A stretch of 64,000 nt of DNA from JAIOSF01 sp963677755 (GTDB taxonomy: Bacteria; Campylobacterota; Campylobacteria; Campylobacterales; Arcobacteraceae). Positions within the stretch are counted from its first letter, which is position 1. Each line of letters opens with the position of its first letter. Where the stretch lies: assembly GCA_963677755.1 (NCBI GenBank), contig OY782506.1, positions 2,418,001-2,482,000 on the forward strand, given 5' to 3'. A program made the position numbers and the translations under genes. The notes under the pieces are model-generated. The model searched no databases and had not been told where the DNA came from. It was given only the letters and a program-made list of their open reading frames with translations. This document shows, one piece after another, positions 16,387 through 25,466 of the stretch.

Positions 16387-17718
16387 ATGGCACAAAAAGC
16401 AATACGAGAATATGATGGAAAAGCATTGTTTTCTAAACAATGGGAAAATTATTTTAGTGGATTCCATTATGGTTTCAAGTCGGTACTAGTAACAAGTGGA
16501 TCAGAATTACTTGAAATATCAAAACAACATGGATTTGAATGGTTAAAACAAGAACCATTGGTAGCAAAACCAGATATGTTATTTGGTAAAAGAGGAAAAA
16601 ATGACCTTGTATTATTTAAAACAAATAAACCAGGTGATGTAACAGTAGAAGAAGCTGCAAAGTGGATTGATGAAAAAATGGCACATTCCACAACATTATT
16701 ATCTGGTCAACATGGAACATTAACTCATTTTGTAGTTGAACCATTTACTCCACATACTCAAGACCAAGAGTATTATATTTCTGCAACTACAGTTGGAGAA
16801 GATGATGTACTTTATATGTCAGCTGAAGGTGGTATGGAAGTTGAAGAGGGTTGGGATGAAAAAGTGAATGAAGTAGCAATTCCAATTACGATGAGTGATG
16901 CAGATATGGAACATGCTGTAAAAGCAAATATCCCAGCTGATATTCCAGAAGTAAATAGAGCTGCATTTTCCTCTTTTGCAATTCAATTTTTCAAATTTTA
17001 TAGAGATATGAACTTTGCATACTTAGAGATAAACCCAATAGTTATGTTAGAAAATAATAATATGGCTATTTTGGATTTAGTTGCAAGACTTGATGATACA
17101 GCTGGATTTATGATGGCTGATACTTGGGGCGATATAGAATATCCAACAGCATTTGGCATGGAAGATCAATCTCCTGAAGAAAAAGCAATAGCAGAAGCTG
17201 ATAGTAAATCAGGAGCATCATTAAAGCTTACAGTTCTTAATCCTATGGGGAGAATTTGGACAATGGTAGCTGGTGGTGGAGCTTCAGTTGTTTATGCAGA
17301 TACAATAGCAGACTTTGCAGAAGCAAATGGTGGAAGTGTAAAAGATTTAGCAAATTATGGTGAGTATTCAGGTGGTCCAACAACTGGTGAAACAAAATTT
17401 TATGCTGATACAGTTATTGACCTAATGACAAGACATAAAGATCCAAAAGGTAGAGATAAAATCTTAATCATTGGTGGGGCAATTGCAAACTTTACAGATG
17501 TTGCAAAAACATTTACAGGAATTATTCAATCATTTGAAGAAAATGCAGAGAAAATGAAAGCACATAATACAAAAGTATATGTAAGACGTGGTGGACCAAA
17601 CTATGAAAAAGGTCTTAAAGATATCGAAGAAGCAGCAAAAAGACTAGGAATATATATAGAAGTATATGGACCTGAAACACATGTTACAGATATTGTTCGA
17701 ATGGCATTAGAGAAGTAG
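16387..17718 (+). CDS. aclB: ATP citrate lyase, small (beta) subunit
   Basis: With AclA this enzyme cleaves citrate to acetyl-CoA and oxaloacetate using ATP and CoA, a key step of the reductive TCA cycle. The protein (443 residues) has an ATP-grasp fold like the succinyl-CoA synthetase beta chain: a lysine/arginine-rich nucleotide region (LFGKRGKNDLV), an EINP motif (YLEINPIVML) and the glycine loop VAGGGASVVYAD. AAGGGG precedes the ATG. aclA follows after 9 bases. Confidence 0.93.
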   Translation: MAQKAIREYDGKALFSKQWENYFSGFHYGFKSVLVTSGSELLEISKQHGFEWLKQEPLVAKPDMLFGKRGKNDLVLFKTNKPGDVTVEEAAKWIDEKMAHSTTLLSGQHGTLTHFVVEPFTPHTQDQEYYISATTVGEDDVLYMSAEGGMEVEEGWDEKVNEVAIPITMSDADMEHAVKANIPADIPEVNRAAFSSFAIQFFKFYRDMNFAYLEINPIVMLENNNMAILDLVARLDDTAGFMMADTWGDIEYPTAFGMEDQSPEEKAIAEADSKSGASLKLTVLNPMGRIWTMVAGGGASVVYADTIADFAEANGGSVKDLANYGEYSGGPTTGETKFYADTVIDLMTRHKDPKGRDKILIIGGAIANFTDVAKTFTGIIQSFEENAEKMKAHNTKVYVRRGGPNYEKGLKDIEEAAKRLGIYIEVYGPETHVTDIVRMALEK

Positions 17719-17727
17719 GGAGTTACA

Positions 17728-19542
17728 ATGGCACAATTATATACTAAAGATACACAAGCAATTTTTTGGAACAACAATAAATCAGCAATTCAAAGAATGT
17801 TGGATTATGACTATACAATTAAAAGAGAAACACCATCAGTAGCAGCAATCGTAGCTCCAACTAGTTCTGGAAAGTTTGATAAATTTTTCTATGGTCCAGA
17901 TGAGATTATGATACCTTTATATAAAAATACTACTGATGCAAAAGAAGCACATCCACAAGCAGATGTTTTATTAAATTTTGCATCATTTAGAACAGCTTAT
18001 GATGTAACAATGGAAGCACTTGAAATAGGTGGGTTTAGTTCTATAATGGTTACAGCAGAGGGTATACCAGAAAGACTAGCAAGAAAAATGAATCAAGCAG
18101 GAAGAGATAAAGCAGTAACAATTATTGGACCTGCTACTGTTGGTGCAATTGCCCCTGGTGCATTTAAAATTGCTAATATTGGAGGAACAATTGAAAATAT
18201 TGTTAATTCAAAATTACATAGATGTGGTTCATGCGGATTAGTTACAAGATCAGGTGGATTGTTTAATGAGTTATCAAATATTATTGCACTTAATGCAGAT
18301 GGTATTGCAGAAGGTGTAGCTATCGGTGGAGATAGATTTGTTGGATCTGTTTTTATTGACAATATGTTACGAATGGAACAAAATCCAGATGTTAAATATA
18401 TGGTACTTTTAGGTGAAGTTGGTGGAACTGAAGAGTATAAAATTATTGAAGCAATCAAAGCTGGACAAATTAAAAAACCAGTTATTGCATGGTGTATAGG
18501 TACAATTGCAAAACACTTTTCAACAGGTGTTCAATTCGGTCACGCAGGAGCTAGTGCAAATGCTGATGCTGAAACAGCAGCTGCAAAAAATATAGCAATG
18601 GCAGAAGCTGGTATATTTGTACCTGATTCATTTAATGATTTACCTGATACTATAGCTGAAGTATATTCAAAACTAAAAGCACAAGGTACAATAGGTGAAA
18701 TAGCAGAACCTGAGATGAATATATGTCCAAAAGTAAGAAAAGCAAAAGAGTTTATCTGTACAATTAGTGATGATAGAGGAGAAGAAGCTCATTATTGTGG
18801 GTATCCAATATCTTCGGTTGCAACACCAGATACAGGTTTTACAGTTGGTGATGTTATGAGTATCCTTTGGTTCAAAAAAAGATATCCAAGATGGGCTGTT
18901 GACTTTTTAGAAACTGTACTTAAAACAGTTGCAGATCATGGTCCAGCAGTTTCAGGTGCACACAATGCAAAAGTAACAGCACGAGCAGGAAAAGATGTGA
19001 TATCTTCTTTAATTGCTGGTTTACTTACAATTGGTCCAAGATTTGGTGGAGCAATTGATGGGGCTGCAAAATACTTTAAACATGCAGGAGACAATGACAT
19101 GACTCCTGCTGAATTTTTAGGATATATGAAAAATCAAGGTGTTCCAATTCCAGGAATTGGTCATAGAATCAAGTCTCTTAAAAATCCAGATTTAAGAGTA
19201 GAGGGTCTTAAAAAATTCGCACAAGAGAATTTCCCAAGTACACCTTTACTTGATTATGCTTTAACAGTTGAACAATTAACAACATCTAAAAAAGAGAATC
19301 TTATTTTAAATGTTGATGGTACTATTGGTATATTAATGATAGATATGTGGAGAGCTTTAGGATATGAAGATGATGAGATTGATGTATTTATTGAAGCAGG
19401 TGCATTAAATGCTTTCTTTATATTAGGAAGAAGTATAGGGTTTATTGGTCACATACTTGACGAAAAACGTCTTGCTATGCCAATGTATAGACATCCTATG
19501 ACTGACATTCTTTATGATGTTAAAAAAGCTCCTGAGCTTTAA
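17728..19542 (+). CDS. aclA: ATP citrate lyase, large (alpha) subunit
   Basis: The N-terminal half is like the succinyl-CoA synthetase alpha chain, with the phospho-histidine His272 in FGHAGASANADAE. The C-terminal part (about 350-604) is like citrate synthase, with GPAVSGAHNAK, the GIGHRIKS active-site region and a final RHPMTDILYD. At 604 residues it is full length. It forms the cytoplasmic ACL complex with AclB. A strong terminator follows, so aclBA is a two-gene operon. With frdCAB it supports CO2 fixation by the reverse TCA cycle. Confidence 0.94.
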   Translation: MAQLYTKDTQAIFWNNNKSAIQRMLDYDYTIKRETPSVAAIVAPTSSGKFDKFFYGPDEIMIPLYKNTTDAKEAHPQADVLLNFASFRTAYDVTMEALEIGGFSSIMVTAEGIPERLARKMNQAGRDKAVTIIGPATVGAIAPGAFKIANIGGTIENIVNSKLHRCGSCGLVTRSGGLFNELSNIIALNADGIAEGVAIGGDRFVGSVFIDNMLRMEQNPDVKYMVLLGEVGGTEEYKIIEAIKAGQIKKPVIAWCIGTIAKHFSTGVQFGHAGASANADAETAAAKNIAMAEAGIFVPDSFNDLPDTIAEVYSKLKAQGTIGEIAEPEMNICPKVRKAKEFICTISDDRGEEAHYCGYPISSVATPDTGFTVGDVMSILWFKKRYPRWAVDFLETVLKTVADHGPAVSGAHNAKVTARAGKDVISSLIAGLLTIGPRFGGAIDGAAKYFKHAGDNDMTPAEFLGYMKNQGVPIPGIGHRIKSLKNPDLRVEGLKKFAQENFPSTPLLDYALTVEQLTTSKKENLILNVDGTIGILMIDMWRALGYEDDEIDVFIEAGALNAFFILGRSIGFIGHILDEKRLAMPMYRHPMTDILYDVKKAPEL

Positions 19543-19564
19543 TAGTTTGATTATAAGAAGATAA

Positions 19565-19596
19565 AAGCCATCTCAATTTTGAGGTGGCTTTTTTTA
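19565..19596 (+). terminator. Terminator of aclBA
   Basis: An 11-base stem (AAGCCATCTCA with TGAGGTGGCTT, one wobble pair) around an ATTT loop is followed by a T run. It ends only one base before the ATG of the next gene. Confidence 0.85.
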
Positions 19597-19597
19597 T

Positions 19598-20206
19598 ATG
19601 AAAAAATCTTTTTCAACTTTAGAAATAATAATTGTAGTAGTATTAATTGCAGTAATAACAACTGCAATACTTCCTCGAATAAATATATCTAAACTTCATC
19701 TTGCTACAGATAAGATGATATTTTATCTGAATTATACAAGATATATTGCTATGCTTGACAACAAATACAAGCTTGATGATACAGAATGGGAAAAGAAAAG
19801 ATGGACATTGAAATTTCAACATTGTTCAAATGAAAAAGATGGATTGTATTTTGTAGTATATAGTGATACAAGTGGTGGTACAGCACATTTCAAAAAAAAT
19901 GAAACGCTCAAAGACCCACTCAATAACAAGTACCTCTATAGTGGTTATGATTGTATTTCAAGTTCAAATGAAAGTAGTGAAGTGCTTCTAACGAAACAAT
20001 ATGGGATAAAAGAGGTAAAAATAAGTTGTAATACAACTTCTACAATAGGACAAATTAGCTTTGGTTATGATGGGAAAATATATTCACAATTAGGGACAAA
20101 TATTCAGATAATAACTCAACCTTGTACCCTTACACTAAAAGATAATAAAGATAATTTCAGTACAATAAATATAGAGCCAAATACAGGTTATATACATAAG
20201 CAATAA
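19598..20206 (+). CDS. Prepilin-like (pseudopilin) protein
   Basis: The N-terminus KKSFSTLEIIIVVV then a hydrophobic stretch to about residue 27 resembles a type IV pilin or type II secretion pseudopilin, including the Glu five residues after the likely cleavage point. The residue before cleavage is Ser or Lys rather than the usual Gly, so processing is uncertain. The rest (202 residues) is soluble with several cysteines, including a CISSSNE and a CNTTS region. The ATG lies right behind the aclBA terminator with no good ribosome site. Confidence 0.7.
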   Translation: MKKSFSTLEIIIVVVLIAVITTAILPRINISKLHLATDKMIFYLNYTRYIAMLDNKYKLDDTEWEKKRWTLKFQHCSNEKDGLYFVVYSDTSGGTAHFKKNETLKDPLNNKYLYSGYDCISSSNESSEVLLTKQYGIKEVKISCNTTSTIGQISFGYDGKIYSQLGTNIQIITQPCTLTLKDNKDNFSTINIEPNTGYIHKQ

Positions 20207-20211
20207 TTTGA

Positions 20212-20217
20212 TATAAT
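20212..20217 (+). promoter_or_regulatory. -10 element of dapC
   Basis: TATAAT preceded by TTTGA, 35 bases before the dapC ATG, overlapping the region just after the pseudopilin stop codon. Confidence 0.5.
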
Positions 20218-20251
20218 CCTTATAAAATACTAAGAATAAGGTCAATCAAAT

Positions 20252-21391
20252 ATGCAATTTGAACAATATCCTTTTGAAAAACTAACACAACTGCTTGATG
20301 GTTTAAAAGAGAATAAAAAATATACACCAAGTAGTTTAACGATAGGGGAACCTCAGTTTACTACACCACAATTTATTTTGGATGAGTTAAGCGCAAGTGC
20401 TAGTTTACTAAATAAATATCCTAAAAGTGCAGGAGAAGGTTATCTTAAAGATGCAATGATAAACTTTATAGCAAAACGATTTAATGTAAAGTTATCCAAT
20501 GATCAAATAATACCAACTTTTGGGACAAGAGAGGTTTTATTTAATTTTCCACAATTTGCTTTATTTGATACAAAAGAACCAACAATTGCCTTTCCTAATC
20601 CTTTTTATCAAATATATGAGGGTGCTGCGATTGCTAGTAATGCAAATGTGATACATATGGATATGACAAAAGAGAATAACTTTTTGGTAGATTTAAGTGA
20701 ACAAGAATTGGAACAATGTGATTTAGTTATTTTAAACTATCCAAATAACCCAACAAGTGCAACAATAACAAATGAAGAGTTAGTAAAGTGGGTAAAGAGA
20801 GCTTTAAAATATGATTTTATTCTTCTGAATGATGAATGTTACAGTGAATTATATTTTGATGAAGATAAGAAGCCAATCTCTTTGCTTGAAGCGTGTGAAA
20901 AAGCAGGTAACAATAGCTTCAAAAACTGTTTAGTATTAAACTCGATTTCTAAAAGAAGTAGTGCCCCAGGGTTACGAAGTGGGTTTATTGCAGGAGATAA
21001 AGATATTTTAAAAGAGTATTTAAAATATAGAACTTATGTAGGCTGTGCATTACCATTACCTTTGCAAAAAACAGCTGCAATTGCTTGGAATGATGAAGAC
21101 CATGTGAAAGAATTTAGAAAAATATACAAAGAGAATTTTAAAATTGCAAGTGAAATTTTAGGAGTCGTTGCACCAGAAGCTACTTTTTATATCTGGCTTG
21201 AGGTTGAAGATGAGTTAAAATTTACAAAAGAATTGTATGAATCTAAAAATATTAAAGTTTTACCAGGGAGTTTTCTTGGTAGAGGTGGTATAGGGAAGAA
21301 TTATGTACGAATTGCACTCGTTGAAACACCAGAAAAAACAAAAGAGGTTATGAATAGATTAAAAGAGTTCATAACTTTATATAAAGCATAA
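20252..21391 (+). CDS. dapC: Succinyldiaminopimelate aminotransferase
   Basis: This fold-type I PLP aminotransferase is assigned to the lysine/diaminopimelate pathway, which also feeds peptidoglycan. The PLP lysine is Lys234 in SISKRSSAPG, with NYPNNPTSA and a C-terminal RIALV arginine segment contacting the substrate. Length is 379 residues. The neighbour murC supports a cell-wall role. Other class I/II aminotransferase substrates are possible. Confidence 0.82.
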   Translation: MQFEQYPFEKLTQLLDGLKENKKYTPSSLTIGEPQFTTPQFILDELSASASLLNKYPKSAGEGYLKDAMINFIAKRFNVKLSNDQIIPTFGTREVLFNFPQFALFDTKEPTIAFPNPFYQIYEGAAIASNANVIHMDMTKENNFLVDLSEQELEQCDLVILNYPNNPTSATITNEELVKWVKRALKYDFILLNDECYSELYFDEDKKPISLLEACEKAGNNSFKNCLVLNSISKRSSAPGLRSGFIAGDKDILKEYLKYRTYVGCALPLPLQKTAAIAWNDEDHVKEFRKIYKENFKIASEILGVVAPEATFYIWLEVEDELKFTKELYESKNIKVLPGSFLGRGGIGKNYVRIALVETPEKTKEVMNRLKEFITLYKA

Positions 21392-21409
21392 TAAAGAGGA
21401 TAGAAATAT

Positions 21410-21988
21410 ATGAATCAAGAAGAGTTACAAGAAGCCAGAACAAATCCAGAGTTTTTAAACTATTTAAAAGAAAAAGAAGAGGAAGTAATAGCCTCAAAAA
21501 GTATCTCAGGACTTTATGAAGTTCTTGATACACTTCTTGTTTTAGATCTTGATGAAGAGAGAATACATACGGTATATCAAGAGATATTAAAAGTAGCATT
21601 TGACTCAATTGAAGAAAGACTAAAAGACTCTACAAAACTAAGTTTAGACAATGATGATATATATTTTATCCGAAGTTTTTATGAGCATGCAGTTGAAAAA
21701 TGGAGTGTATTAAATTTTGATGGTGCAAGAGAATTATTTTTTATTTTATGGCAAATAATAGAAGATGAAAAATTATCAAAAGCGATGCAAGTACATCTTA
21801 TTACAGCTGCTAATAACAAAGATATGGATGCTTTTTATGAAGAAGATGTGCATCATTTAGATGAGGTAGAGAATGAAAAGTATGGCTATTTTATTCATGA
21901 GTTTAATTTTGATGTAAATGAGTATTTAGCAAAGAATTCTAAAGTTTTAGAAGAACAATACAGTCAGTTAAAGCATTTACTAAACTAA
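21410..21988 (+). CDS. Conserved hypothetical protein upstream of murC
   Basis: This 192-residue, acidic, largely helical soluble protein has no signal peptide or membrane helix. Its N-terminus is rich in Glu and Leu (QEELQEARTNPEFLNYLKEK). I recognise no domain. Its stop codon overlaps the murC start by one base, and dapC lies 18 bases upstream, so it belongs to a dapC-X-murC operon. A role linked to wall precursor synthesis is only a guess from position. Confidence 0.75.
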   Translation: MNQEELQEARTNPEFLNYLKEKEEEVIASKSISGLYEVLDTLLVLDLDEERIHTVYQEILKVAFDSIEERLKDSTKLSLDNDDIYFIRSFYEHAVEKWSVLNFDGARELFFILWQIIEDEKLSKAMQVHLITAANNKDMDAFYEEDVHHLDEVENEKYGYFIHEFNFDVNEYLAKNSKVLEEQYSQLKHLLN

Positions 21989-23286
21989 TGAGAGTACATT
22001 TTATAGGAATAGGTGGGATAGGACTATCTGCACTTGCGCGATTTTTACAATATAGAGGCTATAAAGTAAGTGGTTCAGATATAAAATCAACACCAATTAC
22101 AAAAGAGTTAGAAAAAGAGGGAATTGTAGTAAATATTCCACAATCAGCAGATGCCATAGATGCTCAAGATTTAGTTATCTATAGTGCAGCTGTACAAAAT
22201 GATAATGTAGAGATACAAGAAGCAAAACAACAAGAGCTTTTATTGCTTCCTAGAAAAGAAGCATTAAGTGTTATTATGCAAAAAACCACAAATTATTGTG
22301 TGTGTGCAGCACATGGGAAAAGTACAACTACTGCAATTTTAAGTTCAATTCTCCAAAGTTCAGCAATAATAGGGGCTATTAGTAAAGAGTTTGATTCAAA
22401 CTTTAGGTATATTGATGAAGTTTTAGCTTTTGAAGCTGATGAGAGTGATGAAAGCTTTATCCTCTCACATCCCTATTGTTCAATAGTTATTAATACAGAA
22501 CCAGAGCATATGGAGTATTATAACTATGATGAAAAAAGATTTTATGCTGCTTATGAAAAATTTATAGATATAGCAAAACTACGAGTTATCAATGCAGAAG
22601 ATCCTTTTTTGCAAAACTATAAAGGATATGCAATCAAATTGTATCCATCAAAAGATATAAACCACATAGAGTTTATTTTAAAAGATGATGAACCTTATAC
22701 TAAATTTTCTTTAAAAGATTATGGCTTTTTCGAAGTATGGGGATTTGGTGTTCACATAGCTGTTGATGCAGCGTGTGCTATTTTAGCAGCAGCAGCTTCC
22801 ATGAGCATTGAAGAAATTAGAACAAATTTAGCAAAATATCAAGGGATTAAAAAGCGTTTTGATATTATTCAAAAAGAGGATAACTTTGTATTGATTGATG
22901 ATTATGCACATCATCCAACGGAGATTGTAGCAACACTAGAATCTGTAAAATTGTATAAAACACAAAAAGGTTTAGAGTATACTACAGTTATATGGCAACC
23001 TCATAAATACAGTAGAACTTTAGATAATTTAGAATATTTTAAAACTTGTTTTAAGGGGTGTGATAAGCTCATTATACTGCCAGTATGGTCAGTTGCTGAA
23101 GAGATAAAAGAGATTGATTTTATGAAAGAGTTTGCTTCATATAATACAATATTAGCAGATAAAGTAAGTGTAAGTAAAGCTAATATTGAATTAATTAAAG
23201 ATGATAAAGTTTTTCATACAATTGATAGCGGAATGGTTATAGGTGTAGGTGCTGGTGATATAACGTATCAACTACGTGGAAAATAG
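21988..23286 (+). CDS. murC: UDP-N-acetylmuramate--L-alanine ligase
   Basis: MurC adds L-alanine to UDP-MurNAc using ATP, the first peptide step of peptidoglycan synthesis. It has the N-terminal nucleotide loop GIGGIGLSALA, an ATP loop AAHGKSTTTAI, the FEADESDESF carboxylate segment and DDYAHHPTE. Its 432 residues are close to the family length. The start overlaps the previous stop, so translation is coupled. Confidence 0.95.
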   Translation: MRVHFIGIGGIGLSALARFLQYRGYKVSGSDIKSTPITKELEKEGIVVNIPQSADAIDAQDLVIYSAAVQNDNVEIQEAKQQELLLLPRKEALSVIMQKTTNYCVCAAHGKSTTTAILSSILQSSAIIGAISKEFDSNFRYIDEVLAFEADESDESFILSHPYCSIVINTEPEHMEYYNYDEKRFYAAYEKFIDIAKLRVINAEDPFLQNYKGYAIKLYPSKDINHIEFILKDDEPYTKFSLKDYGFFEVWGFGVHIAVDAACAILAAAASMSIEEIRTNLAKYQGIKKRFDIIQKEDNFVLIDDYAHHPTEIVATLESVKLYKTQKGLEYTTVIWQPHKYSRTLDNLEYFKTCFKGCDKLIILPVWSVAEEIKEIDFMKEFASYNTILADKVSVSKANIELIKDDKVFHTIDSGMVIGVGAGDITYQLRGK

Positions 23287-23294
23287 GGAGAAAT

Positions 23295-24691
23295 ATGCAA
23301 TACGATAATTATTATGTGATAGATACAAATATAATTTTACAAGATGCGGCAAATCTTTTAAGCTATCAGATAATAATACAAATCTTATTATTATCCCTGA
23401 AACTGTTTTAGATGAGATAGATACAAAAAAAAGTGGTTTTGAGGAGATCAATTTTCAAGCAAGAGAGTTTGCAAGAATTTTAGAAACTGGTATTACAAAA
23501 GAGAAACAACATATTGGAAACTACACATTAATTAGCATTGAAATTGAGGGGGTATTAAAAGCGAATATTCAGATTATCTCAAAAGAGGATTATGAGGTAA
23601 ATAGTAAAAATATTCAACTTAATATTTACAATGATAGAAAGATACTTGAGGTTGCCTCATTTGCAAAAAGTCTTTACAAAAAAACAAAATTCTTATCACT
23701 AGATATTATGGCAAGAACTAGAGCAATCTCTTTGGATATTGATGTAGATTCTTTGCGTGGTGATAACGATGAATTTACCTATGAATTTGTAAAAACGATT
23801 GATATACCTTTTGATAAATTAGAGGAGCTTCCTAACGCAGACATAACAAGTATTGATACAAACTACAGTTCGTATAATTATTCGTATTGTTTTCAAGTAA
23901 TTGATTCTGACCAGATGATACTAGCTAATATAATCAATGGTAAAGTCTCTATTTTAGATGAGGGTGAGATACGAGATCAAATAATTACACCACTTAATAA
24001 AGAGCAACTTTTTTTTAGTAATGCGATTTTAAATACATACTACAATGTGATTATAGTAGATGCAAAAGCTGGTTCAGGAAAAACACTTTTAGCACTTAGT
24101 GGAGCTATAAAAAAAGTAAGACAAAAACAGTACCAAAAGATTATCTATGTACGAAATTCTATAGAGTCATTAGATAAAGGTGAGGATGTAGGATACCTAC
24201 CTGGTTATGAGGAAAAATTTGCAATTTACAATCACCCTTTGGTGGATAGTTTAAACTATATGGTACGAAGTGAACATAAGAAAAAATCCCAAAATAAACA
24301 AAAACAATTTGATGAATTAGATGAACAAGAAGTTGTTTTACGAGTACAAAATATGATGGATAATTATAGTATCCAAACAATGTGGGTAGGGGAGATGAGA
24401 GGACGAACTTTATCTAATGCGTTTATTATTATAGATGAAGCACAAAATATGTCAAATAAAACTATGCAGATGGTTTTAAGTAGGATTGACAGTAGTTGTA
24501 AAGTTGTAATTTTAGGAAGTAACAATCAAATAGATAACTTCTATGTAAATAAATATACAAACTCTTTAACTACACTTTTAAAATCAACAAAAAATAAAAC
24601 AGATTTAGTTCATAGTTTTGCAATAAATCTAGAAAAAGTCCTTAGAGGTCCTATTACTCAGTGGGCAGAAGATATTTTTAGTAAAAAATAG
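23295..24691 (+). pseudogene. PIN-PhoH family ATPase, frameshifted
   Basis: The ATG at 23295 (after GGGAG) opens a PIN domain: VIDTNIILQDAANL. At 23356-23359 the run is TTTT; one more T would give LFKLSDN and join the frame that continues with IIIPETVLDEID. As read, the first frame stops after about 38 codons. The second frame carries the rest of the PIN domain and a PhoH ATPase with Walker A (AKAGSGKTLL) and Walker B (FIIIDEAQN), to 24691. An internal ATG at 23708 could make a 327-residue ATPase part. The intact protein would be about 465 residues, like the YlaK-type PhoH proteins. Either a real frameshift or a homopolymer error. Confidence 0.85.
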
Positions 24692-24698
24692 ATATTTA

Positions 24699-25370
24699 TT
24701 AAATAATTAGTTTGTATCCCGTAGCCTTGATTGTTTCAATTGTAAGTTCCGGAAGTTTTTTACGTAAACGAAATAATAGATGTCTTCTACTTACATCGTC
24801 AACTGGATTATCATTCCATAAAAGATGATCAATTGTTTCATTGAGAACAATACAATTTTTATTTAAAATCAGTATATGTAAAAAAAACTTCTCATTTTTA
24901 CTTAATATAATCTTTTTTTTATCTTTTATCAAAACCTGAGCATTTAAATCATAACTATAGTTAGATTTTAATTTAATTAAGGGATCACCTAGGTTATTTA
25001 AATAACGATGATAGGCTAGTTTTACTTCTCTTATAAGAATCTCTTCCGTAAATGGCTTTACTAAATATCCTATAAAATTTACCTCTGAAGCCTGTTTTAA
25101 AAATTTGTCTTCTTGATGAGAAGTTAAAAATATAGTTAAGATATGAAAACTTTTTTGGATAATTTTTACTGTTTCAATACCATTGAGATAGCCCTTTATA
25201 GTTATATCTGCAAGGATTAAATCAACTTTATACTCTTGAATTAATTTAATTGCTTTCTCATAATCTGAGGCAATTCCTATAACATTAAAGTTGTTTTTTC
25301 CCAATAACTGCTTTATTCTAAGGGCAATCATTGATTCATCTTCTAAAATAAGTATGTTAAAATCTTTCAT
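24699..25370 (-). CDS. OmpR-type response regulator
   Basis: The receiver domain has an acidic LEDES pocket and phosphoacceptor Asp55 in LILADIT, with the conserved Lys in LVKPF. The C-terminal winged helix (about 130-223) ends in ATGYKLII. The frame extends to 25391, but the later ATG gives the normal N-terminus MKDFNILILED. It is divergent from the 7TM kinase gene, which should be its partner. No convincing ribosome site is seen for either start. Confidence 0.88.
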   Translation of the reverse strand: MKDFNILILEDESMIALRIKQLLGKNNFNVIGIASDYEKAIKLIQEYKVDLILADITIKGYLNGIETVKIIQKSFHILTIFLTSHQEDKFLKQASEVNFIGYLVKPFTEEILIREVKLAYHRYLNNLGDPLIKLKSNYSYDLNAQVLIKDKKKIILSKNEKFFLHILILNKNCIVLNETIDHLLWNDNPVDDVSRRHLLFRLRKKLPELTIETIKATGYKLII

Positions 25371-25466
25371 AATAAACAAGTATAACATCATAGTGTTATA
25401 TTTGATGTTATGAGTAAATTTTATTGCTTTAGTTTAGAATGATATTATTTATAGTAGTATTACTTT

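Noticed and set aside
23708..24691. PhoH as an intact 327-residue gene
   Set aside because: The PIN domain codons before it are clear and in the same frame from 23357; no ribosome site favours 23708.
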